Below are positions 1-7,703 of a stretch of 12,144 nt of DNA, piece by piece. Source of the stretch: DATNBT01 sp964579765 (GTDB taxonomy: Bacteria; Acidobacteriota; Vicinamibacteria; Vicinamibacterales; CAVVIG01); the NCBI GenBank assembly GCA_964579765.1, contig CAZOIK010000051.1:1-12144 (forward strand). Direction: 5' to 3'. A program made the translations under genes and the position numbers. The first letter of the stretch is position 1. Every line of letters begins with the position of its first letter. A model generated the notes under the pieces. The model saw nothing but the letters and a program-made list of their open reading frames with translations, searched no databases and was not told the DNA's origin.

Positions 1-1558
<1,558 letters not shown>

Positions 1559-1559
<1 letters not shown>

Positions 1560-1861
1560 TACCAGCGCATCAGGTTCATTTCGTCGATGTTGACGCTTTC
1601 CTTGTTGCGATAAAACGCCAGGATGATGCCGAGGCCGACCGCGGCCTCCGCGGCGGCCACCGCGATGACGAAGAGCGCGAACACCAGGCCGATCACGTTG
1701 TGCAGCTGGCTCGAGAACGCGACGAGGTTGATGTTGACCGCGTTCAGCATCAGCTCGATCGACATGAAGATGATGATGATGTTGCGCCGCACCATCACGC
1801 CGATGACGCCGATGATGAACAGCGCCGCCGACAGCAGCATGTAGTGCGTTGGCGTGATCAT
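1559..1861 (-). CDS. nuoK: NADH-quinone oxidoreductase subunit K
   Basis: Small three-helix membrane subunit of complex I, related to MrpC, taking part in proton translocation. From the ATG at 1861 the product is 100 residues, the usual length of the family. This start puts the essential helix glutamates at Glu36 (SIELMLN) and Glu72 (AAEAAVGLGI), the same numbers as in E. coli NuoK. A purine-rich GGGGA lies about five bases before it. An in-frame ATG at 1873 would add four residues (MGKF) and has no visible ribosome binding site, so I prefer 1861. The stop overlaps the nuoL start (TAATG). Upstream, nuoK is separated from nuoJ by an octamer inverted-repeat element. Function is secure; the exact start is less so. 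Confidence 0.95.
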
Positions 1862-1873
1862 GAATTTCCCCAT

Positions 1874-1926
1874 CTGGTGATTTGGTGATCCCGTGATTGC
1901 AGATCGCCGAATCGCCGAATCGCCAA
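1874..1926. repeat. Inverted array of an 8-bp repeat between nuoJ and nuoK
   Basis: On the plus strand, three octamers follow one another at 1874-1881, 1882-1889 and 1890-1897 (ctggtgat, ttggtgat, cccgtgat). A 5-nt spacer tgcag follows, then three octamers in the opposite sense at 1903-1910, 1911-1918 and 1919-1926 (atcgccga twice, then atcgccaa). Both sides fit YYSGYGAT read on one strand or the other, so the whole is a 24+5+24 inverted repeat. The arms differ systematically at one position (T on one side, C on the other), which gives a G.U wobble in a plus-strand transcript and a C.A mismatch in the nuo transcript. A degenerate fourth unit may follow at 1927-1934. It is probably a dispersed repeat; function unknown. 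Confidence 0.8.
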
Positions 1927-1937
1927 ATGCCCCGATG

Positions 1938-2453
1938 TCATAGCTCCCGTTTGGCCAGCACGATGGCGCCGATCATCGCCACCAGCAGCAGCATCGAGGC
2001 AATCTCGAACGGAATCAGGTAGCTCGTATACAGCAGCCAGCCGACCTGCTCGGTGTTGCCGCTGACGGGCAGCGCGGCCGACGTCGCCGCCGCGGCCGCC
2101 GGCGCCTTCATGTAGCCCGAGACCGCGATCGCGCCGAGCTCGATCAGCACCGCGCCCGAGAGTCCGAGTCCGAGCTTCGTCAGGCGGTGCGGATCCTTGT
2201 GCGCCTCCGCCGGGCGCTTCAGGTTCACGAGCATGACGACGAACAGATACAAGACGACGATGCCGCCGGCGTAGACGAGGATCTGGATGACGGCGAGGAA
2301 CTGCGCGCCGAGCAGCACGTAGAGCGCGGCGACGAACAGGAAGTCGAGCACCAGAAACAGCACGCTGTGCACGGTGTCCTTCGTGGTGACCACCAGCACG
2401 GCGAAGCCGAGAATGCACGCCGCAATCGTGTAGAACGCGATCGCCTGAGCCAT
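1938..2453 (-). CDS. nuoJ: NADH-quinone oxidoreductase subunit J
   Basis: Membrane subunit of complex I (homologue of mitochondrial ND6), 171 residues. The ATG at 2453 overlaps the nuoH stop by one base (TGATG). The conserved third helix is present at about residues 58-77: ILVYAGGIVVLYLFVVMLV, with the Gly-Gly pair that forms the pi-bulge coupling the quinone cavity to the proton channels. An Ala-rich linker (MKAPAAAAATSAALP) precedes the last helix, and the protein ends IGAIVLAKREL. nuoI, which normally lies between nuoH and nuoJ, is absent. The downstream gap to nuoK carries an inverted octamer repeat. The reading frame stays open upstream through nuoH, but that is an out-of-frame shadow; homology begins at MAQAIAFYTIAA. 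Confidence 0.96.
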   Translation of the reverse strand: MAQAIAFYTIAACILGFAVLVVTTKDTVHSVLFLVLDFLFVAALYVLLGAQFLAVIQILVYAGGIVVLYLFVVMLVNLKRPAEAHKDPHRLTKLGLGLSGAVLIELGAIAVSGYMKAPAAAAATSAALPVSGNTEQVGWLLYTSYLIPFEIASMLLLVAMIGAIVLAKREL

Positions 2454-3475
2454 CAGACCAACAAGACCTTTACGATGCCGGTGACGACCAGATTCGCGAT
2501 CGCCAGCGGGATGAGCACCTTCCACCCGAGCCGCATCAGCTGATCGTACCGATAGCGCGGCAGCGTCGCCCGCACCCAGATGAAGATGTACAGGAACACG
2601 AACGACTTGACCAGGAACCAGGTCCAGCTCGGGATGAGGTCGAGGAAGTGGAGCGCCGCGACGTTCGGGAACGGCCGCAGCCACCCGCCGAGGAACAGCG
2701 TCGTCGCCACCGAGGAGACGACGATCATGTTCGCGTACTCGGCGAGGAAGAACAGCGCGAAGCGCATCCCGCTGTATTCGGTGTGGAACCCGCCCGTCAG
2801 CTCCTGCTCGGCTTCCGGCAGATCGAACGGCGCGCGGTTGGTCTCGGCGAGGCCGCCGATGAAGAAGATGACGAACGCGAGCGGCTGGCCGAACGCGTAC
2901 CACAGATGGCTGTTGTACTGCGCGTTCACGATGCTGACCATGCTCAGCGAGCCGGCCATCAGGATGACGCTCACGAGCGTCAACGTCACGGCCACTTCGT
3001 ACGAGATGAGCTGCGCCGACGCGCGCAGGCTGGCGAGCAGCGGGAACTTGCTGTTCGAGGCGTAGCCCGCGAGGATGATGCCGTAGACGCCGACCGACGC
3101 GACCGAGACGATGTAGAGCAGGCCGACGTTGATGTCGGTGATGTAGAGGGTGACGCTGCGGCCGAACAGGTGCACGGTCGGCCCGAACGGAATGACCGCG
3201 TACACGATGAGCGCCGGCACCATCGAGATGATCGGCGCCGCGGTGAACACCCACCGATCGGCTTTCACCGGCGTGATGTCTTCCTTGAGCATCAGCTTGA
3301 TCGCGTCCGCGACCGACTGCAGCACGCCGTACGGCCCGACGCGCATCGGCCCCAGACGCGACTGCGCCCACGCGATCACCTTGCGCTCGAGCAGGACCAT
3401 GTACGTGACGCCGACCAGCGTCGCGTTGAGGACGATCAGGATCTTGAGCAGCGGGATGACGAGCGTATCGATCAT
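2453..3475 (-). CDS. nuoH: NADH-quinone oxidoreductase subunit H
   Basis: Membrane subunit of complex I (homologue of ND1) that forms the quinone-entry chamber with NuoD and NuoB. It is 340 residues, a normal length, with about eight or nine hydrophobic helices. Clear signatures are LLERKVIAWAQSRLGP (about 28-43), GVLQSVADAIKLMLKED (50-66), the acidic loop AETNRAPFDLPEAEQEL (210-226) followed by GGFHTEYSGMRFALFFLAEY, and VRATLPRYRYDQLM near the C-terminus. The ATG at 3475 is chosen because homology begins immediately. No good ribosome binding site is visible; a strong hairpin ends 10 bases upstream. The nuoE, nuoF and nuoG genes normally found between nuoD and nuoH are absent. The stop overlaps the nuoJ start. 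Confidence 0.97.
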   Translation of the reverse strand: MIDTLVIPLLKILIVLNATLVGVTYMVLLERKVIAWAQSRLGPMRVGPYGVLQSVADAIKLMLKEDITPVKADRWVFTAAPIISMVPALIVYAVIPFGPTVHLFGRSVTLYITDINVGLLYIVSVASVGVYGIILAGYASNSKFPLLASLRASAQLISYEVAVTLTLVSVILMAGSLSMVSIVNAQYNSHLWYAFGQPLAFVIFFIGGLAETNRAPFDLPEAEQELTGGFHTEYSGMRFALFFLAEYANMIVVSSVATTLFLGGWLRPFPNVAALHFLDLIPSWTWFLVKSFVFLYIFIWVRATLPRYRYDQLMRLGWKVLIPLAIANLVVTGIVKVLLV

Positions 3476-3485
3476 TTTTTCACTG

Positions 3486-3509
3486 GCGGCGGGGCCCCAC
3501 CCCCGCCGC
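3486..3509. repeat. Perfect 9-bp GC-only stem-loop upstream of nuoH
   Basis: gcggcgggg at 3486-3494 pairs perfectly with ccccgccgc at 3501-3509 around a 6-nt loop. In the nuo transcript the stem ends 10 bases before the nuoH AUG, so it covers the place where a Shine-Dalgarno sequence would sit. It is not an intrinsic terminator for nuo: on the transcribed strand the bases after it are A-rich, not T-rich. A second, weaker inverted repeat lies further upstream (agccgc 3522-3527 with gcggct 3540-3545). The whole 97-bp gap 3476-3574 thus looks like a GC-rich repeat element rather than a simple spacer, with no open frame of its own. Effects on translation or RNA processing are inference. Confidence 0.7.
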
Positions 3510-3574
3510 GAACTGACGCCGAGCCGCTCGCTCCCGCTCGCGGCTGGCCGCGGGCGCCTGACCGACGCCGGCCC

Positions 3575-4708
3575 TCATCGATCGACCTCTCCCAGGACGA
3601 TGTCGATTGACCCGATCAGCGCCACGACGTCCGCGACCAGATGGCCTCTCACGAGCATCGGCAGCGCCTGCAGGTTGCAGAACGACGGCGGGCGGACGCG
3701 GAAGCGGTAGGGGTTGGTCGATTTGCCGTCACTCACGATGAAGTACCCGAGCTCGCCCTTCGGCGACTCGATCGCGTGGTACGTCTCCCCCGCCGCCGGC
3801 TTGATGAGCCGCGGCACCTTGCCGACGATCGGCCCTTCGGGAATGCCCTGCGTCGCCTGGCGGATGATCCGCAGCGACTGCCGGAACTCCTCCATGCGGA
3901 CCAGATAGCGATCGTAGGTGTCGCCGGCCATGCCGACCGGCACGTCGAACTCCATCTCGCTGTACGCCGCGTACGGCTCGTCTTTGCGCACGTCGCGCGC
4001 GACGCCCGAGCCGCGCAGCGCCGGACCGCACAGGCCGATGCCGATGGCGTCTTTCGCCGAGATGACGCCGACGCCCTTCGTCCGCTCGAGCCAGATGCGG
4101 TTGTGCGTGAGCAGCGTCTCGTACTCGTCGATCTTCGCGTCCATGATGTCGCAGAACGCGAGCACCTTCTTGTCCCAGCCCGGCGGAATGTCCTGCGGCA
4201 GGCCGCCGATGCGCATCGAGTTGTACGTGAGGCGCGCGCCGCAGAACTCCTCGAAGAGATCGAGAATCAGCTCGCGCTCGCGGAACGCGTAGAGGAACAC
4301 CGTCATCGCGCCGATGTCCATCGCGTGCGTGCCGACCCAGAGGCAGTGGCTCGCGATCCGCTGCAGCTCCATCAGGATCGTGCGGATGTACTGCGCGCGC
4401 CGCGGCACCTCGATCTGGAGCAGCTTCTCCACGGTCTCGCAGTAGCCGACGTTGCTCGTCGCGGCCGCCACGTAGTCCATGCGGTCGGTGAGGAGCACGA
4501 TCTGCGTCCAGTTGCGGTTTTCGCTGAGCTTCTCGATCCCGCGGTGCAGGTAGCCGATGACCACCTCGGCGTCCACCACCTTCTCGCCGTCGAGCCGCAG
4601 GATGACGCGCAGCACGCCGTGCGTGCTCGGATGCTGCGGCCCCATGTTGATCACGAGCTCGCTCGTGTCGAACATCTCGCCGTGGATCGTCTGGGGTTCG
4701 ACCGCCAT
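3575..4708 (-). CDS. nuoD: NADH-quinone oxidoreductase subunit D (49 kDa)
   Basis: Peripheral-arm subunit of complex I that forms the quinone-binding pocket with NuoB; a distant relative of the large subunit of NiFe hydrogenases. It is 377 residues, slightly short compared with about 400 for free-standing family members, but both ends are intact. The N-terminus has MGPQHPSTHGVLR with the quinone-site His26, Tyr79 lies in TDRMDYVAA, GYLHRGIEKL is at 52-61, and the C-terminus is the canonical DIVLGEVDR. The ATG overlaps the nuoC stop by one base (TAATG). nuoC and nuoD are separate genes, not fused as in E. coli. The usual next genes nuoE, nuoF and nuoG are missing, and a 97-bp hairpin-bearing gap leads straight to nuoH. 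Confidence 0.97.
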   Translation of the reverse strand: MAVEPQTIHGEMFDTSELVINMGPQHPSTHGVLRVILRLDGEKVVDAEVVIGYLHRGIEKLSENRNWTQIVLLTDRMDYVAAATSNVGYCETVEKLLQIEVPRRAQYIRTILMELQRIASHCLWVGTHAMDIGAMTVFLYAFRERELILDLFEEFCGARLTYNSMRIGGLPQDIPPGWDKKVLAFCDIMDAKIDEYETLLTHNRIWLERTKGVGVISAKDAIGIGLCGPALRGSGVARDVRKDEPYAAYSEMEFDVPVGMAGDTYDRYLVRMEEFRQSLRIIRQATQGIPEGPIVGKVPRLIKPAAGETYHAIESPKGELGYFIVSDGKSTNPYRFRVRPPSFCNLQALPMLVRGHLVADVVALIGSIDIVLGEVDR

Positions 4709-5307
4709 TACTCGATGTCCGCTTCCTCGCGCGCCTGGCGCAGCTTCAGCCAGTCGCTCGGGTTTTCCATCAGCAGTTCGCCCGGCCCCTCGAGCGGGTA
4801 GTCCTTGCGCTGCGGATAGCCCTGCCAGTCCTCGGGCATCAGAATCCGCCGGCGATCGGGATGGCCGGTGAAGTTGACGCCGAACATGTCGTACACCTCG
4901 CGCTCGAGCCAGTTCGCGGCCGGCCAGACGCCGGTGACCGACGCCAGCGGCTGGTGCTCGGCGACCTTCACCTTCACGCGCACGCGATGACGATGGCGCG
5001 TCGAGTAGAGCATGTAGAGGACGTCGAAGCGCCCTTCGGCGCGCGGCGGCCAGTCGGTGGCCGTGAGATCCGACAGGTAGTCGAACGCGCAGTCGGCGGC
5101 GTCGTGCAGATACTGCGCGGCCTGCAGGAGGTGCGACGCCGGCACGACGACCGTCCAGTCGCCGAGGTACAGACTGAGCTGCGCCACCGCGCCGGGCACG
5201 CCGTTCTGCAGCGACGTAATGAAAACAGGAAGCGCGGCGTCGGCCGGCGGCGCGGGCTCGGCCGGTCCGGTCGGCGCGGCCGCTTTCGGTACGTGTTCGT
5301 CAGCCAC
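4708..5307 (-). CDS. nuoC: NADH-quinone oxidoreductase subunit C (30 kDa)
   Basis: Peripheral-arm structural subunit of complex I that binds NuoD. It is 199 residues. The 30-kDa signature is clear at about residues 133-170: NWLEREVYDMFGVNFTGHPD then RRRILMPEDWQGYPQRKDYP. The start is GTG at 5307, twelve bases after the nuoA stop; no ATG lies before the conserved core. The first 28 residues are Ala/Pro-rich and probably disordered. Neither this product nor the spacer contains the paired cysteines or the overall sequence of NuoB, the subunit normally encoded between NuoA and NuoC, so nuoB is truly absent from its usual slot. The GTG start is the least certain point; the family call is firm. Confidence 0.95.
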   Translation of the reverse strand: MADEHVPKAAAPTGPAEPAPPADAALPVFITSLQNGVPGAVAQLSLYLGDWTVVVPASHLLQAAQYLHDAADCAFDYLSDLTATDWPPRAEGRFDVLYMLYSTRHRHRVRVKVKVAEHQPLASVTGVWPAANWLEREVYDMFGVNFTGHPDRRRILMPEDWQGYPQRKDYPLEGPGELLMENPSDWLKLRQAREEADIE

Positions 5308-5319
5308 GGGCTGTGCCCA

Positions 5320-5676
5320 CTATACCCATTCCAGGGCGCCCTTCTGCCACGCGTAGTAGTAGCCGACGACCAGGATGAAGATGAACACGATCATCTCGAT
5401 CAGGCCAAACAGCAGCAGCTTGTCGAAGATGACCGCCCAGGGAAACATGAACACGGTCTCGACGTCGAAGATGACGAACAGCATCGCCACCAGGTAGTAG
5501 CGGATGCTGTAGCGGTCGCGCGCGTCGGTCACCGGTTCGATGCCGCATTCGTACGGCTCGAGCTTCACCTTGTTGTAACGCTTCGAGCTGATGAGCCCCG
5601 AGACCACGAGCGTGAAGATCGCGAAACCCGTCGCGATGACGACGAAAATGGCAATGGGAATGTACGCTGAAAGCAT
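5320..5676 (-). CDS. nuoA: NADH-quinone oxidoreductase subunit A
   Basis: Small three-helix membrane subunit of complex I (homologue of ND3), 118 residues, the usual length. The functional loop between helices 1 and 2 carries YECGIEP (42-48), with the Cys44 that senses the active/deactive state in mitochondrial enzymes. Helix 2 contains MLFVIFDVETVFMFPWAV, with Asp71 and Glu73. It is the first gene of the nuo operon. A near-consensus promoter is placed so that transcription would begin about 20 bases before the ATG. The leader has no Shine-Dalgarno sequence; it actually has CCTCC three bases before the ATG. A long frame on the same strand covers this region in another phase, but it has no family features. 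Confidence 0.97.
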   Translation of the reverse strand: MLSAYIPIAIFVVIATGFAIFTLVVSGLISSKRYNKVKLEPYECGIEPVTDARDRYSIRYYLVAMLFVIFDVETVFMFPWAVIFDKLLLFGLIEMIVFIFILVVGYYYAWQKGALEWV

Positions 5677-5702
5677 CCGGAGGTCGGCGGAAAAGCCGTT
5701 GG

Positions 5703-5731
5703 TTTATAACATGCGGGTGTAGGGGTGTCAA
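5703..5731 (-). promoter_or_regulatory. Sigma70-type promoter of the nuo operon
   Basis: Read on the minus strand, TTGACA (5731-5726) and TATAAA (5708-5703) are separated by exactly 17 bp. That is a perfect -35 hexamer and a 5-of-6 -10 hexamer at ideal spacing. Transcription would begin near 5696, giving a leader of about 20 nt before the nuoA ATG at 5676. This is strong sequence evidence for a constitutive housekeeping promoter; no operator was recognised. Confidence 0.85.
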
Positions 5732-5824
5732 GAAACGCAGCCCCGCGCAACGGCCGCCGGGATTCGCCGCAACTCTTACATTCCACAACGGTTTTTGGCG
5801 CGAAAAATCGGCTCCGCCGGAGAC

Positions 5825-5830
5825 TATACT
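5825..5830 (+). promoter_or_regulatory. -10 box (TATACT) positioned for a leaderless mRNA
   Basis: TATACT differs from the TATAAT consensus at one base and occupies -12 to -7 relative to the A of the ATG at 5837, so the transcript would start at or next to the start codon. No -35 hexamer is visible at 16-18 bp. A TTGGCG upstream would need a 24-bp spacer, which is too long. A small dyad (ctccg-c-cggag, 5812-5822) abuts the box. The layout matches the TANNNT leaderless promoters described in some bacterial groups. Confidence 0.55.
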
Positions 5831-5836
5831 GATCCG

Positions 5837-6721
5837 ATGACCGACCGGCGCACCGTCATCGGCGCGTGTCTGCTGCTCCTCCTGTCGTCCGGCGCCGGTC
5901 TGCGCGCGCAGACCGAGCAGCGCGGCGTCTACACGAGCGTCCTCGACAAGGGCGGCCAGCCCGTCGCGGGCCTCACGCCCGCCGACTTCACCGTCCGCGA
6001 GGACAACGTCCGGCGCGAAGTGCTGCGCGTCGAGCCGGCCACGACGCCGATGCTCATCGCGCTGCTCGTGGACAACAGCTCGCGCTCGAACAACACGATT
6101 CGCGACATCCGCGACGCCGCGGCCGAGTTCGTCAAGGGCGTGACCGGCAACGGCATGAAAAATGAACTCGCCGTGATCACGGTCGCCGAGCGGCCGACGA
6201 TTCTCGTCGATTACACGTCGGATCAGATGAAACTGCTCAAAGGCAGCGCGATCTTCACCCAGCCGATGAGCGGCGCGTACATGCTCGACGGGATTGTGGA
6301 AAGCGCGCAGGGCATGAAAAAGCGCGAGCCGGCCCGTCCGGTCATCGTCGCCATCGCGACGAACGGCCCCGAGCTGAGCAACCGCTATCACGACCAGGTG
6401 ATCGGCGCGATCAAGAGCGTCGGCGCGGTGTTCGACGTCATCATGGTGGGCGCGCCGCCGACCGACACGCTCACCAACGAAGGCCGCGAGCGCGCGTACA
6501 GCTACGCCGAAGGCACCGACAGCACCGGCGGCCGGTACGACAACGTCCTGGCGCCGAGCGCGCTGCCGGCCCGGCTCAAGCAGGTGGCGGACGAGCTGAC
6601 GCATCAATATCTCGTGACGTACGCCCATCCGCAGTCGCTCATTCCGCCCGAACGCATCACGATCTCGTCCACGCGGCCGGATCTGAAAGTGCGCGGGACG
6701 CCGGTCAAGGTGTCGCGGTGA
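5837..6721 (+). CDS. Exported VWFA-family protein with degenerate metal site
   Basis: A 294-residue protein with a typical signal peptide: basic n-region TDRR, hydrophobic VIGACLLLLLSSGAG, and probable cleavage near LRAQ (residue 24). It then has a short beta-rich segment (GVYTSVLDKGGQPVAGLTPADFTVRED) and a von Willebrand factor A-like domain from about residue 70. The architecture matches the VWFA-related family abundant in Acidobacteriota. The metal-ion-dependent adhesion site looks lost: DNSSR (79-83) replaces DxSxS, SGAYMLDGI (145-153) lacks the threonine, and ATNGPE (174-179) has Asn where Asp is expected. The ATG at 5837 is preferred to an in-frame TTG at 5795 because it directly precedes the signal peptide and fits the -10 box. 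Its stop overlaps the next gene. Role unknown; probably periplasmic protein binding. Confidence 0.85.
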   Translation: MTDRRTVIGACLLLLLSSGAGLRAQTEQRGVYTSVLDKGGQPVAGLTPADFTVREDNVRREVLRVEPATTPMLIALLVDNSSRSNNTIRDIRDAAAEFVKGVTGNGMKNELAVITVAERPTILVDYTSDQMKLLKGSAIFTQPMSGAYMLDGIVESAQGMKKREPARPVIVAIATNGPELSNRYHDQVIGAIKSVGAVFDVIMVGAPPTDTLTNEGRERAYSYAEGTDSTGGRYDNVLAPSALPARLKQVADELTHQYLVTYAHPQSLIPPERITISSTRPDLKVRGTPVKVSR

Positions 6722-7623
6722 AATACCTCGCCGCCGTCGGTGCCGCCCTGTGCGCCGCGACGGTCCTCGCGGCGCAGACACAGCCGTCCTTCCGCGCGGG
6801 CGTCGAGCTCGTGTCGCTCAACGTCACGGTGATGGAAGGCACGCGGTACGTAACCGACCTGCAGCAGGGCGACTTCAACGTCTACGAGGACGGCGTCAAG
6901 CAGGACGTCACGTTCTTCAACAAAGCCAATCTGCCGATCGCCCTGTCGCTGCTGCTCGACACGAGCGCCAGCATGGACACGAAGCTGCCGACGGCGCAGG
7001 AAGCCGCCATCGGCTTCGCCAAGCGCCTGCGGATGCAGGACCTCGCCGAGGTCATCGACTTCGACAACCGCGTCACGGTTCTCCAGAACTTCACCAACGC
7101 GGCGCCCGAGCTCGAGGCCGCCATCCGGCGGACCTCGGCCGGCGGCTCGACGGCGCTCTACAACGCGGTCTACATCGCGCTGAAAGATCTGAAGAAGGCG
7201 GTCGCCAAGAACATCGACGAAATCCGCCGACAGGCGATCGTCCTGCTGTCCGACGGCGAAGACACGTCGAGCCTGCTGCCGTTCGAAGAAGTGCTCGACC
7301 TCGCGAAGCGCTCGGAAACGGCCATCTACAGCATCGGCCTGCGCGACAACGAGGGCGGCGGCTCGAAGACCTTCCGCGAAGCGGAGTTCGTCCTGCGGCA
7401 GCTCTCGCAGCAGACCGGCGGCCGCGCGTTCTTCCCGAACCAGCTCGCGGATCTCAACGGCGTCTACGGCCAGATCTCCGACGAGCTGTCGAGCCAGTAC
7501 ACCGTCGGCTACACGTCGAAGAACCCGCGCCGCGACGGCGCCTGGCGGCGCGTCGTCGTCCAGGTCGCGCGGCCGGGCGTCGCGGCCCGGACCAAGCAGG
7601 GCTACTTCGCGCCGAGCAAATAG
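6718..7623 (+). CDS. Exported VWFA-family protein with intact metal site
   Basis: A 301-residue paralogue of the preceding protein. It starts at a GTG overlapping the upstream stop by four bases (GTGA), with a weak AAGG upstream, so it is probably translationally coupled. The signal peptide MKYLAAVGAALCAATVLAAQ is followed by ELVSLNVTVMEGTRYVTDLQ and the VWA domain. All three MIDAS motifs are present: DTSAS (81-85), Thr145 in AGGSTALYNAV, and Asp179 in LLSDGED. The C-terminus ends with the family-type segment QYTVGYTSKNPRRDG ... TKQGYFAPSK. The family is known from acidobacteria, mostly uncharacterised, and presumed to bind partner proteins outside the cytoplasm. The pairing with a metal-less paralogue suggests the two may act together. 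It is followed by a palindromic repeat starting at its stop codon. Confidence 0.88.
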   Translation: MKYLAAVGAALCAATVLAAQTQPSFRAGVELVSLNVTVMEGTRYVTDLQQGDFNVYEDGVKQDVTFFNKANLPIALSLLLDTSASMDTKLPTAQEAAIGFAKRLRMQDLAEVIDFDNRVTVLQNFTNAAPELEAAIRRTSAGGSTALYNAVYIALKDLKKAVAKNIDEIRRQAIVLLSDGEDTSSLLPFEEVLDLAKRSETAIYSIGLRDNEGGGSKTFREAEFVLRQLSQQTGGRAFFPNQLADLNGVYGQISDELSSQYTVGYTSKNPRRDGAWRRVVVQVARPGVAARTKQGYFAPSK

Positions 7624-7682
7624 CGTGTGGGGGCCGGCTTCAGCCGGCCGCCGACGTCCGCCCGAAGGCGGCCCCCACACGC
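7623..7682. repeat. 60-bp palindromic element with cloverleaf-like fold
   Basis: The outer arms gcgtgtgggggccggcttc (7623-7641) and the complement of 7664-7682 match at 18 of 19 positions, including 14 consecutive. Inside are two independent hairpins: gccggc-ttca-gccggc (7633-7648) and ccgcc-cgaa-ggcgg (7658-7671). The strand can therefore form one long stem or a three-way junction. It starts at the last base of the VWFA stop codon and almost fills the 80-bp gap before hemX. No T-run follows on either strand, so it is not a standard terminator. Translations of its two strands (RRRPPEGGPHT, RRRPAEAGPHT) resemble peptides I recall from spurious acidobacterial gene calls, which suggests a dispersed family; that recollection is unverified. 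Confidence 0.85.
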
Positions 7683-7703
7683 ACTACACTAGTAGCACCA
7701 CGC

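Larger units (their letters stand above)
5677..5836. other. Divergent intergenic control region between nuoA and the VWFA pair
   Basis: This is the only long non-coding stretch in the window and the only divergent junction. It is less GC-rich than its surroundings, with A/T runs at 5691-5709 and 5792-5808. It contains the nuoA promoter (minus strand), a -10-like box for the first VWFA gene (plus strand), and a short perfect dyad ctccg-c-cggag at 5812-5822 immediately before that box. I see no open frame, tRNA-like fold or terminator in it. Confidence 0.7.

Noticed and set aside
1862..1873. ATG at 1873 as the nuoK start
   Set aside because: Possible, but the ATG at 1861 gives the standard 100-residue length, standard Glu36/Glu72 numbering and has a purine-rich sequence before it.
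3486..3509. Terminator between nuoD and nuoH
   Set aside because: Downstream bases on the transcribed strand are A-rich. The T-run lies on the wrong side for either direction.
4708..5320. A hidden or fused nuoB in the nuoC region
   Set aside because: The nuoC product shows only the 30-kDa subunit signature, has no NuoB-type cysteine pattern, and the gap to nuoA is 12 bases.
5795..5830. Promoter made of TTGGCG and TATACT
   Set aside because: The spacer is 24 bp, too long for a sigma70 promoter; only the -10 box is retained.
5795..5836. Upstream TTG start for the first VWFA gene
   Set aside because: It would put 14 polar residues before a complete signal peptide and place the -10 box inside the gene.
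5300..6781. Minus-strand open frame of 493 codons spanning nuoA and the first VWFA gene
   Set aside because: It crosses a strong promoter, overlaps two genes with clear homology or signal peptides, and has low-complexity Arg-rich composition.
6604..7680. Minus-strand frame starting inside the palindromic element
   Set aside because: Its start codon lies in the repeat and the rest is antisense to the second VWFA gene.
7623..7682. Intrinsic terminator after the VWFA pair
   Set aside because: The stem is strong, but no T-run follows on either strand and the fold is branched; treated as a repeat element.
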